Assembly (NCBI GenBank): GCA_947630035.1
Contig: CANRFW010000002.1
Span: 1 to 53,634, forward strand
Direction of reading: 5' to 3'
DNA length: 53,634 nt
DNA from: an uncultured Clostridia bacterium
GTDB lineage: Bacteria > Bacillota > Clostridia > Christensenellales > Borkfalkiaceae
Both the position numbers and the translations under genes were made by a program. Below are positions 38,730 through 48,132 of this stretch, one piece after another. Within the stretch, counting starts at the first letter, position 1. The number at the start of each line of letters is the position of its first letter. Below the pieces are notes generated by a model, which was not told the DNA's origin, searched no databases, and saw nothing but the letters and a program-made list of their open reading frames with translations.

Positions 38730-41700
38730 ATGAAGGCTAACGTCAAAAAATTCTGCATCCGCGGGCTGTCGGTCGCAATGGGTGCGACCCTCGTTGCGGG
38801 GGCGATCGCCGCCGTACCCACGGGGGCGAAAATATCCCCTGCGGCGGAGGCGATCCGAAGAGGGGTGCAGCTCGTTACGGGGCAGTTCAATACCGATAAC
38901 CTCCGTGCGAAATATCTCAACCGCAACCTCGTCACCGAGAATACCCTTGCCAAGGATGCGGAGCATTGGGTCATCGTCGAACTCGGCGAAGACAGCCTCA
39001 TGGACCTCTATGAAGAGAGCGGTAAGGAGCTTTCCTATGCGGAGTTCGTCAAGACTCCCGCCGCCGTCAACCGCAAGAAGGTCCTCGACGAAAAGCACCG
39101 CGCCTTCCTCTCCTCCTTAAAGCAGGAGGGGATCGGCTTCGAGTGCAAATACCGCTATACCGACCTCGTGGACGGCGTCGCCCTCAAGATCGAGAACGGC
39201 GATTTCGGCGCGGTCTCGGAGATGAAGGGGGTTTCTTACGCCTATTATTCGGAGTCTTACGCGCAGCCCGAGACGGTGAACAACAACGCGAACGCCTATC
39301 CCACCGGCATCTATAATTCGGACGACGTGGCGACACCGCCCTACAGCGTACAGGGCGAGGACATGGTCGTCTCCATTCTCGATACGGGTCTCGATTTCAC
39401 CCATCAGGCGTTTGCCAAGATGCCCGAAAAGCCCCGCCTTTCGCGGGACGCCGTCGCCAAACTCCTTCCCACGTTGGACGCCGCGACGACGACGGCGAAC
39501 CTCACCGTCGATCAGGTGTACTATAACTCCAAAGTGCCCTTTGCCTATGACTATGCGGACGACGATCCCGACGTCTATCCTTCCTACTCCAACCACGGCA
39601 CCCACGTCGCGGGCATCATTGCGGGCAGGGACGAGAGCCGCGAGGTTGGCGAAGGCTACACCTTCAAGGGGGTTGCGCCCGAGGCGCAGCTCATGATCTG
39701 CAAGGTGTTCACCGATAACTTCGACAGCAAGATGCTCGGCGGGGCGGACGGCGTGGATATCCTCGCCGCCGTTTCGGACAGCGTCCACATGGGGGTGGAC
39801 GTCATCAACATGTCCCTCGGCACCTCCGCGGGCTTCACCATCCCCGCCGAAAAGGACCATATGGACGAGGTCTACCAGAGCGTCGAGAACGCGGGCGTCA
39901 GCCTCGTCGTGGCGGCGAGCAACGACTATTCCTCGGGCTTCGGCGGCGAGAACGGTTCCAACCTCACCTCCAACCCCGATTCGGGCGTCGTCGGCTCTCC
40001 CTCCACCTACTACTCCGCCCTCTCCGTCGCCTCCATTCAGGGGGTGAAATCCAAGTACCTCGCGATCGGGCAGGACGTAAAAAATCCCGATGAGGCGGAG
40101 ACCATCGTCATCAATGAGACGGTGGACGGCAACGGCAACACCTACGACTTCATCAAGCTCCTCTACGATGCGTACGAGGAGTGGACGGAGGAAGAGGTAG
40201 ACCGCTCCAAGCCTTTATCCCTTCCCTATGTCGTCATCGGCGGCGTGGGGGATACCTCCAACTACACCAACTCCATCCGCAGAAAACTCGCCCAGCAGCC
40301 CACCATCGCCCTCGTCAAGCGCGGCGACATCAACTTCTCCGACAAGGTGCGCTATGCCAAGGCGAACGGCGCGGCGGGGTGCATCATCTACAACAACGTC
40401 TCGGGCACCATCCGCATGTCCCTCGGCGACGTGGAGAACCCCATCCCCACCTGTTCCGTCGGCATGGACGACGGCAAGAAGCTCGTGGACGCGGTCTCGG
40501 GCGGCACGGGCTATGTGACCTTCGCGGGCGACTACCTCGCGGGGCCGTTCATGTCCGACTTCTCGAGCTGGGGTCCCACCCCCGATCTGAAATTAAAGCC
40601 CGAGATCACGGCGCACGGCGGGGAGATCGTCTCCTCCGTCCCGGGCGGGTACGACACGCAGAGCGGCACCTCGATGGCGACCCCCAACATGGCGGGCGCG
40701 GTGGCCCTCCTCCGCCAATACGTGAAGCAGAACGCGAAGACAAAGTACAAGGGACTCGTGACGGACGCAAGCGGCAATGTGGACAACGTGAAGCTCGTCA
40801 AGCTCACCTACCAGCTCCTCATGAGTTCGGCGACGATGGCGCTCAACGAGGACGGCGATCCCTACTCCCCGAGAAAACAGGGCGCGGGGCTCGGCGGCAT
40901 CAAGGCCGCCATGGATGCCGAGGCGTACCTCACCGTCAAGGCGGTGAAGAGCGAGATAAAAGAGGGCGTGAACACCTACGACCAAGTGGGGACGACCGCG
41001 GGCTACACCGCGGCGGGTAGCGTCGATTTCGACAAGACCAAGGTGGAGTTCGGCGACGACAAGTCCCGCACGGGCGTCTATGACATGACGTTCACCGTAC
41101 ACAACCTCAAGGAGGCCGCCCTCACCTACACGCCCAAGTACTATGTGATGACGGAGACCATCGCGAGCGATTTGAAGACGGTTGCGGAAAAGGCGTATAT
41201 GCTCGACCCCGAGATCGAACTCTGGGTGAACGGCAGCCCCGCAACGAACGTCACCGTCGCCGCGGGGAGCGAGGCAGTCGTGCGGGTGCGCATCTCCCTC
41301 TCCGATAACGACAGGGACTATATCGAGCGCTCCTTCGAAAACGGCATGTATGTGGAGGGGTTCGTCCGTCTCGAAAAGACGGGGGACGCCACCGTCGATT
41401 TGGGCATTCCCTTCCTCGCCTTCTACGGCGATTGGCTCGACGGGCCCATGTTCGACTATACCATGTACGAGATCGCGGCGAGCGACGCCGATCCTTCCAT
41501 TGAAGAGGAGGATAAGCTGAAGCCCACCGCGGAGGCGACCCGTCCTCTCGGTCTCTATTGGAACGAGGGCTATGTGGTGCCCCTCGGCTCCTATCTTTAC
41601 GAAGTCTCGGAGTTCGACAACGAGATCTATCCCGAGGAGCGCAAGGCCGCCCTCTCCGCGTTCGACACCGAGGAGGCGCGCACCGTCTACGAACTCTACA

Positions 41701-44700
41701 TGATCTCGACGGGGCTTCTCCGCGGGGCGAAGTATCTCGACGTCACCATCACCGATACGACGACGGGCGAACTCGTCTACACCAAGCGGGAGGAAAATAT
41801 CAGCAAGTCCTTCACGGGCGGGGGCGGCGGCGTGCGCGGCGCTTCGGTGATGATCGAAGTCAACCCGATCGATTGGGGGCTTTCGAGCAACGTCACCTAC
41901 CGCCTCGACATGGTGGGCACCCTCGACTACGCGGGCGGGGAGAACGCGAAGAAGAACACCTTCTCCTTCGAGTTCACCGTCGATACCGAGTGTCCCGTGT
42001 ACACCGATTACAGGGTGCGCTACGAGCCTTACCGCGAGAACGGCGTCACCAAGTACAATATCTACCTCGACGTGGACGTGCAGGATAACCAATACGTCAT
42101 GGATGCCATGCCCTGCTATCTTCTCGACATGCCGGGCGATCTCGACGGCGAGGAGGGGACGCTCACCCTCTTCACCGAATACCCCATCCCCGCCTACGGC
42201 GAAAAGGGGGAGATGACGACGGTCAGCCTCGACATTACCGATTACTACGAGCAGATCTTGACCGACATGGAGAGCGGCACGGGGTACTTTAAGAACGGCA
42301 TCTATTTCGCCGTCGAGGACTACGCGTTCAACCAGAATATCTTCCTCTTCGATATCCGCGAGGCGAAGGGCTTTGCGGAGACCGCCTCCCTCGGCGAGGA
42401 CGGCAAGCTCACCCTCTCGGGGACGGCGGACGTGCCCCGCCCCGACGGCACGACGGGCAAGGTCAATAAATACGATCTCACGATTGCGCAGTACGAGAAC
42501 TACAACGTGAACGTCGTCACCGCGCCCTCCGCGGCGGATGCGGGTTCCGTCGTCATCGTGCCCCACAATACGGAGGAGCGCATCGCCGTCTCCAAGGTCC
42601 GCGAGATCTTCGCGATCGAGGGGAGCGGGGAACAGCTCTTCGACGTCGTGATGGATACCCCCGTCTACAATTCGCAGACGCAGGAGACGACGATCGGCAG
42701 GGTCGTCCTCGCGCAGATCAACGTCAAGATAGGGGGGACCCCCCGCAGCAAGCCGACGCCGACGGGCATCGAACTTGCCTCCGTCCTCAACGAGAACAAC
42801 CATATCGATACCTTGCAGGGGATGCTCGTCGTCAACCCCGGGCAGACGCAGAGAACGCCCACCTACAATCCCGACGGTTCCGTCACATGGACGGAGGGGC
42901 CTGTCACCTTAAAGCCCCGCGTCACCCCTTGGTACTGTGCCGAGATCGAGAACTATGAGTTCACCTTCTCCACCGATTCGGAGGCGGCGGCACGGATCAA
43001 CGAGAACGGCGAACTCACCTTCGAGAGGAGGGGGAATGCGACGGTCACCGTCGCCATAAAGGATGCCCCCGCCTCCCTCAACTGGGTCAACGCGACCCTC
43101 ATCATCCACGTCAACGAAGAGTACGATATCGAGAGCTACCGCCTCTATCACTTCTACGGAGACGGGGACGACGGCGTCGTGGATATCCCCTCCGACTACA
43201 ATATCATGTACATGGACGCGGCGGCGTTCCAATACAACACAAAGATTACGAAGCTCGTCCTGCCCTACACCCTCACGCAGATCCCCGACGAGGCATTCAA
43301 GGGGTGCGTAAACCTCGAAGAGGTCACCATTCCGAGCGCCTGCACCTATATCGGCGTCTCGGCGTTCGCGGGGTGCGAAAAGCTCGAAAAGGTCATCTTC
43401 TCCAACGGGAAAGACCCCTTCAAGAAGGACTTGCCCGAAGAGGAGTGGTTTACGGACGTCGGCTCCGTCACGATCGGCAGGAACGCCTTCCGTAACTGCA
43501 CCGCCCTCACCGACCTCGTCGACGCGGAGGGGGCCCTCACCAAGCGCATCACGACCGTTCTCGACTATGCGTTCAGCGGCTGTACCTCCCTCAAAGAAAT
43601 CGACCTCTCCCGTCTCCGCATTGCGGGCAGGGGAGTGTTCGGCGAGGCGCCCCGCTATATCCCCACCGAATACGGCTGGGCGGAGATCGAAGTATCTCTC
43701 GCCTCGTCCATAGAGACGGTGATCACGGACGACAACACGCCGATCGGGACGGAAATGTTCCGCGGCTGCACCAACCTCAAGCATATCGGCGAGAAGAGGG
43801 GAGAAGAGGAATATGTTCTCTCCGTCTCCCGCATCGGCGACTACGCCTTCTACGGCTGTTCGAACCTCGAGGTGACGTTCGGGAATACCGCCGCGAACCC
43901 GCTCTACTACTTCGGCGATTACGCCTTTGCCAAGACGGGCTTTACGAAATTTACCCTCCCCGTCGGCGAATACGCCCTCGGCGAATACGCCTTCGGCGGC
44001 AACGAGAACCTTCAAAAGGTCGTTATCCCCGAGGGGACGAAGATCACCTCCTGCGGGAGCGCCTTCCTCGGCTTCAATGAGTCCAACGAAGGAGACGAGG
44101 AAGACAAGAAAATAAAGTCCGTCCCCGCCTGCACTCTCTTCACGGCGTTCGAACTCGGCGCGGGGTACACGGGCGTCCACTCGGTGGAGGACGGCATCCT
44201 CTTTACGGAGGAGGACGGCGTGCGGCTCGAGTGCATCCCCGTGGGGAAAAACAGCACGGAGATCTCCATTCCGAAGGGTGCGAAAAAGATCGGCGCGGGC
44301 GCGTTTGCAGGCTCGCCCATCGCCTCCGTCACCCTTTCGGATGTCACCGAACTCGGCGCGGAGGCGTTCGAGAACTGCACGCTCCTTAAAAGCGTCACCC
44401 TCCCCGAGGGGCTTACCGAGATCCCCGCGGGCGCCTTTGCGGGCTGCATCGCACTCACGGATATCAACCTCGAAAACGTCACCCATATCGGCGAAAATGC
44501 CTTTAAGGGGTGCGTTGCGCTCACGAATGCAACCCTCACCTCCGCGGAGGAGATCGGCGCCTATGCCTTCAGCAGAACGGCGCTCGCAGAGCTTACCGCG
44601 CCGAACCTCGAAGCGATCGGCGTTGCGGCGTTTGCGAACGCGAAGATCGCGGGCGAACTCTCTCTTCCCAAGCTCAAGACTCTCGATTCCTATGCCTTCC

Positions 44701-46790
44701 GCAATAACGGCGGCATCACGGGCGTAAGCCTCGGCCCCGTCACCGCAATGGGCATCTCCGTCTTCGAGGGGGCCAACCGCGCCGAAGGCGGCGGGGTGCG
44801 CAACAGGGACTTCACCGTCACCTTTGCGGAGGGCGCAACGGTCATCGGCGCCTATGCCTTCATGGACGTCTATCCCGTCGGGGTCACCCTTCCCTCCACG
44901 ATGCACGGCATCGGCGTTGGCGCCTTCCTCGAGAGCGCAAGGCGGGGGGTCACCGATCAATACGGCCTCCGCGTCGTCACGATTACGGGCGGCGGCGACG
45001 ACCTCATCATCGGCGATCAGGCCTTCCTCAACACCATCTACCTCCACGACATCGATTTAAGCGGCGCGGCGTATATCGGCGCGCAGGCGTTTATGCGGGA
45101 GGAGGGGGCGACGAATACCCAAGCCCTGTCCCTCCAATTTAAGCAGAACGATGCGCAGTGGCGGACCAAGGCGTTCCGGATCGGCAAGAAGGGGGAGATC
45201 GGGGAAGAGACTTTAACAGAACTCGGGCTTCCGGGGCTTGCGATCGGCGAGGGCGCCTTCTACAACGCGGGGCTTACGCGTATCTCCCTCGGCGACGCCG
45301 TCATCCTCGGCGAGTCCGCCTTCATGGAGAACAGCCTCACCTCCGTCACCCTCCCCGCAAGTTTCGGCAAGAGCTATGTGTATGAGGACGAATTCACCCG
45401 CATTGCGACGAGCGGCAAGCCCGAGACGATCGAGAGCCGCCGCACGAACGTATACGGCGGGGGCGTGTTCGCGGGCATGACGACCCTCACCTCCATCAAC
45501 GTGGAGGGGGACGGCGTCTTCTTCTCGGAGGACGGCGTGCTGTATTCCCGCCATCCGAACGGGTACGTCCTCGAGCAATATCCCGCGGGCAAGTCCGCGA
45601 CGTCTTACACCGTGAAGAAGGGCACCGTCCGCATCGGCTACGCCGCCTTCCTCGGCACGGAGGCCTTGACCGAGATCCACATTCCCTACACGGTGCGCTC
45701 CATCGGCGGGTACGCCTTCATGGGGACGTGCAGCCCCGCGACCGACACCGCAACGGGCGAAGCCGTCTTCATGGGCCTCACCGACTACTACTTCGAGGGG
45801 GTGGAAGCGCCCGTTCTCGAAGCCCCGTATGACGAGGGCGGCATCTTCGCAGAGAACTACACCGATCCCAACGCGGGAGTCTCCTACTACGGCTTGTGGC
45901 TCACGGGCATGTACTACTCCAACTTCACCGATTACTTCGCCCGTTCCCTCTACTACATGCTCGGCATGAACCTCCACCGTCCCGAGAACGGCGTGGGGTA
46001 CGAGGACCTCTCGCAGGTGTGGATGGCATACTTTGCCCATTACGACGAGGAGGGCAACCTGCTCTCCGCCGACCTCACCGAGTATGCGCCCGAGCGGAAC
46101 ACCCGCGAGACGATGGACGGCATCGAGGCGCTCGATACCCCCGAGGCGCTCCGCGCAAGGATCGCGGCGCTCTCCTCCGCAGAGGAGAAAAAGGCGGAGA
46201 TCGAGCGGTACTCGGCGGAAGAAATCGCCCCCATCCGTGCAAAATACAACGCTATCTCCGAGGCGCGCCAGCGTGCGTTCCTCACCGCGGAGACGGTGGA
46301 AAAGCTCTACGCCGTCGAGAAAGAGGCGCGCGCCATCAAGACGGAACTCGGCATCGAGGTGAAGATCGCACAGCTCACCGTCTCGTCGAGGCCCGAAAAG
46401 ACGGAGTACTACGTCGGCGAGAAATTCGATAAGACGGGCATGGTCGTCACGGCGGTCTACAGCGACGGCTCGGAGGAGATCGTCACGGGGTACACCGTCG
46501 ACAAGACGGGCAAGCTCTCCCTCGAAGACGGCAGGCGGGACGAGAACGGCAATCTCGACCTCTCTCTCACCGATTACGGCAAGCAGCAGGTGCCCGTCGA
46601 TCTCACCCTCTCCTACGGCGGACTCACGGCGACGTACACGATCGTCGTCAAGGAACGCCCCGCGGGCAGCGGCGGGCTCTCCGCGGGAGCCATTGCGGGC
46701 ATTGCGGTCGCGGCGGGCGTCGTCGTCCTCGGCGGGCTCTCCGCGGGACTTGCGGTGATGCTCGTAAAGCGGAAGCACAAGAAGGCGTAA
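38730..46790 (+). CDS. Giant surface subtilase with BspA-type LRRs and Ig domain
   Basis: A 2686-aa secreted, membrane-anchored protein. After a signal peptide and propeptide comes an S8 peptidase domain with the triad D218 (SILDTGLDFTH), H289 (NHGTHVAG) and S648 (GTSMATP), oxyanion N398 and a PA domain inserted at about 500-592. C5a-peptidase-like Fn3 domains follow, then LRR_5/BspA repeats from about 1465 to 2350 (FKGCVNLEEVTIPSACTYIG), a helical spacer, a bacterial Ig-like domain (about 2545-2640, EYYVGEKFDKTGM) and a C-terminal helix with RKHKK tail, no LPxTG. It probably digests host or dietary protein at the surface. GGAGG lies 5 bp before the ATG. Confidence 0.92.
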   Translation: MKANVKKFCIRGLSVAMGATLVAGAIAAVPTGAKISPAAEAIRRGVQLVTGQFNTDNLRAKYLNRNLVTENTLAKDAEHWVIVELGEDSLMDLYEESGKELSYAEFVKTPAAVNRKKVLDEKHRAFLSSLKQEGIGFECKYRYTDLVDGVALKIENGDFGAVSEMKGVSYAYYSESYAQPETVNNNANAYPTGIYNSDDVATPPYSVQGEDMVVSILDTGLDFTHQAFAKMPEKPRLSRDAVAKLLPTLDAATTTANLTVDQVYYNSKVPFAYDYADDDPDVYPSYSNHGTHVAGIIAGRDESREVGEGYTFKGVAPEAQLMICKVFTDNFDSKMLGGADGVDILAAVSDSVHMGVDVINMSLGTSAGFTIPAEKDHMDEVYQSVENAGVSLVVAASNDYSSGFGGENGSNLTSNPDSGVVGSPSTYYSALSVASIQGVKSKYLAIGQDVKNPDEAETIVINETVDGNGNTYDFIKLLYDAYEEWTEEEVDRSKPLSLPYVVIGGVGDTSNYTNSIRRKLAQQPTIALVKRGDINFSDKVRYAKANGAAGCIIYNNVSGTIRMSLGDVENPIPTCSVGMDDGKKLVDAVSGGTGYVTFAGDYLAGPFMSDFSSWGPTPDLKLKPEITAHGGEIVSSVPGGYDTQSGTSMATPNMAGAVALLRQYVKQNAKTKYKGLVTDASGNVDNVKLVKLTYQLLMSSATMALNEDGDPYSPRKQGAGLGGIKAAMDAEAYLTVKAVKSEIKEGVNTYDQVGTTAGYTAAGSVDFDKTKVEFGDDKSRTGVYDMTFTVHNLKEAALTYTPKYYVMTETIASDLKTVAEKAYMLDPEIELWVNGSPATNVTVAAGSEAVVRVRISLSDNDRDYIERSFENGMYVEGFVRLEKTGDATVDLGIPFLAFYGDWLDGPMFDYTMYEIAASDADPSIEEEDKLKPTAEATRPLGLYWNEGYVVPLGSYLYEVSEFDNEIYPEERKAALSAFDTEEARTVYELYMISTGLLRGAKYLDVTITDTTTGELVYTKREENISKSFTGGGGGVRGASVMIEVNPIDWGLSSNVTYRLDMVGTLDYAGGENAKKNTFSFEFTVDTECPVYTDYRVRYEPYRENGVTKYNIYLDVDVQDNQYVMDAMPCYLLDMPGDLDGEEGTLTLFTEYPIPAYGEKGEMTTVSLDITDYYEQILTDMESGTGYFKNGIYFAVEDYAFNQNIFLFDIREAKGFAETASLGEDGKLTLSGTADVPRPDGTTGKVNKYDLTIAQYENYNVNVVTAPSAADAGSVVIVPHNTEERIAVSKVREIFAIEGSGEQLFDVVMDTPVYNSQTQETTIGRVVLAQINVKIGGTPRSKPTPTGIELASVLNENNHIDTLQGMLVVNPGQTQRTPTYNPDGSVTWTEGPVTLKPRVTPWYCAEIENYEFTFSTDSEAAARINENGELTFERRGNATVTVAIKDAPASLNWVNATLIIHVNEEYDIESYRLYHFYGDGDDGVVDIPSDYNIMYMDAAAFQYNTKITKLVLPYTLTQIPDEAFKGCVNLEEVTIPSACTYIGVSAFAGCEKLEKVIFSNGKDPFKKDLPEEEWFTDVGSVTIGRNAFRNCTALTDLVDAEGALTKRITTVLDYAFSGCTSLKEIDLSRLRIAGRGVFGEAPRYIPTEYGWAEIEVSLASSIETVITDDNTPIGTEMFRGCTNLKHIGEKRGEEEYVLSVSRIGDYAFYGCSNLEVTFGNTAANPLYYFGDYAFAKTGFTKFTLPVGEYALGEYAFGGNENLQKVVIPEGTKITSCGSAFLGFNESNEGDEEDKKIKSVPACTLFTAFELGAGYTGVHSVEDGILFTEEDGVRLECIPVGKNSTEISIPKGAKKIGAGAFAGSPIASVTLSDVTELGAEAFENCTLLKSVTLPEGLTEIPAGAFAGCIALTDINLENVTHIGENAFKGCVALTNATLTSAEEIGAYAFSRTALAELTAPNLEAIGVAAFANAKIAGELSLPKLKTLDSYAFRNNGGITGVSLGPVTAMGISVFEGANRAEGGGVRNRDFTVTFAEGATVIGAYAFMDVYPVGVTLPSTMHGIGVGAFLESARRGVTDQYGLRVVTITGGGDDLIIGDQAFLNTIYLHDIDLSGAAYIGAQAFMREEGATNTQALSLQFKQNDAQWRTKAFRIGKKGEIGEETLTELGLPGLAIGEGAFYNAGLTRISLGDAVILGESAFMENSLTSVTLPASFGKSYVYEDEFTRIATSGKPETIESRRTNVYGGGVFAGMTTLTSINVEGDGVFFSEDGVLYSRHPNGYVLEQYPAGKSATSYTVKKGTVRIGYAAFLGTEALTEIHIPYTVRSIGGYAFMGTCSPATDTATGEAVFMGLTDYYFEGVEAPVLEAPYDEGGIFAENYTDPNAGVSYYGLWLTGMYYSNFTDYFARSLYYMLGMNLHRPENGVGYEDLSQVWMAYFAHYDEEGNLLSADLTEYAPERNTRETMDGIEALDTPEALRARIAALSSAEEKKAEIERYSAEEIAPIRAKYNAISEARQRAFLTAETVEKLYAVEKEARAIKTELGIEVKIAQLTVSSRPEKTEYYVGEKFDKTGMVVTAVYSDGSEEIVTGYTVDKTGKLSLEDGRRDENGNLDLSLTDYGKQQVPVDLTLSYGGLTATYTIVVKERPAGSGGLSAGAIAGIAVAAGVVVLGGLSAGLAVMLVKRKHKKA

Positions 46791-46836
46791 CTCCCGCAAG
46801 GGGAGAAGCGAAATGCGCGCCGCCGCGTCAATTTTA

Positions 46837-46866
46837 TTGACAAGGACGGCCCCTTCGGGGTATAAT
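46837..46866 (+). promoter_or_regulatory. Promoter upstream of repeat-domain lipoprotein
   Basis: TTGACA and TATAAT with 18-bp spacing. It may drive both this lipoprotein and the transporter genes behind it, since no terminator is seen between them. Confidence 0.75.
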
Positions 46867-46894
46867 GGAACAAAGTTCCTCAACGGAGCAGCAC

Positions 46895-48067
46895 ATGAAG
46901 CGAAACTTTTGGAAAGGGATCCTCATCGCGCTTTGCGCGGCGGCGTTCTGCGCCGCCCTCGCCGCATGCGGCGGGGGTGAGAAACCGTATGCCCATCTCG
47001 TCACGTTCAACTACAACTATCCCTTCGAGGGAGACTACGAGAAGGAGCAGTATATCGGGGTCACGGAGGAGTATCCCTACGCGGTCGCGCCCTCGGCTGC
47101 GGGCGACTTCAAGCTCGCCGAGTTCGATACGACGTACGAACTCGAGGGCTGGTATCTCCCCAAGCTGGACGAGGCGGGGGAGCCTGTCGTAACGGAAAAC
47201 CGCATCCCGTGGGGGCGGGCGAAGGAGTACACCGAAGAGGAAAAAGCGCAGGGGTACAAAGTACAGAAGTACGTTGACCTCGGCGAGAAGTGGGATTTTT
47301 CCGACCCCGTCACCGAAGATATCACCCTGTATGCGAAATACGTCTCCCGTCCCGCGCTCGTCGTCCTCGAGGAGGAGGGAGGGAGAGAGCTTTCCCGCCG
47401 TACCGTCACGGAGGGCGCCCGCATCTCGCGGCCCTCGGCTGCCCTCTCCCCCAAAAAGGATGGGTACACGTTCGTCGATTACTACGCGGACGGCGCGTTT
47501 ACGACCCCCTTTGCATGGGACGGCACCTATGCGGCGGGGGACACGGTGGTGTATGCCCGCTTCATCGCGGGCACGTGGGATATCGTCACGACGGCCGAAC
47601 TCTTCTCGAGAGCGCTCTCCGCGGGGGCGAACATCTTCATCCCCGAAACGGTTGCGGAGATCGATTTCACGGGGGAGAAGTTCACCCCGTGCGAGAGCTA
47701 CAACGGGCACATAAACGGCAACGGCTGCCTTGTGAAGGGGATCTCCGTGACTGCTACGGCAATCGCCGCGGAGGAAAACCTCTCCCTCTTCGGCGATCTC
47801 GGCGGGGAGACCGTCATCGAAAATATCTCGATCTCGGCGGAGATCTCCTACACCATCCCGCGGAACGGCCGCTTCACCGTAAGCATGCTCGCAAATTCCG
47901 CGGCGGCGGGGGCGACCCTCAAAAATGTTACGGTAAGCGGCGCCGTGAAGTGGAATGTTTTGGAGGGCAACACGTCGCAGGTGACGGGCTATAAGTTCAT
48001 TCGGGAAAATCATGCAACGGTGACGGACTGCAACTTTGAAGACGTCACGGTCGATGAGGCGGAATAG
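46895..48067 (+). CDS. Lipoprotein with Listeria-Bacteroides (InlB-type) repeats
   Basis: A 390-aa lipoprotein with lipobox LAAC and GGGEK after it. Two segments, ELEGWYLPKLDEAG...DITLYAKY and GYTFVDYYADGAFTTPF...DTVVYARF, match the InlB B-repeat/Listeria-Bacteroides repeat pattern. The C-terminal part (IFIPETVAEIDFTGEKF, LKNVTVSGAVKW) looks like a right-handed beta helix. It is a surface adhesin or carbohydrate-facing protein by inference. The ATG after GGAG is used because the track's start lies on the -10 box. Confidence 0.8.
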   Translation: MKRNFWKGILIALCAAAFCAALAACGGGEKPYAHLVTFNYNYPFEGDYEKEQYIGVTEEYPYAVAPSAAGDFKLAEFDTTYELEGWYLPKLDEAGEPVVTENRIPWGRAKEYTEEEKAQGYKVQKYVDLGEKWDFSDPVTEDITLYAKYVSRPALVVLEEEGGRELSRRTVTEGARISRPSAALSPKKDGYTFVDYYADGAFTTPFAWDGTYAAGDTVVYARFIAGTWDIVTTAELFSRALSAGANIFIPETVAEIDFTGEKFTPCESYNGHINGNGCLVKGISVTATAIAAEENLSLFGDLGGETVIENISISAEISYTIPRNGRFTVSMLANSAAAGATLKNVTVSGAVKWNVLEGNTSQVTGYKFIRENHATVTDCNFEDVTVDEAE

Positions 48068-48132
48068 CGCATCCGTATGCAAAAAATCCGCACCCATATA
48101 TCGAAACAGAAGTTTTTTAAGGAGATAAAATT

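Noticed and set aside
40593-46883. Long minus-strand ORFs (736, 712 and 556 aa) opposite the giant protease
   Set aside because: Shadow frames of the subtilase/LRR coding sequence; their apparent repeats mirror the LRR repeats.
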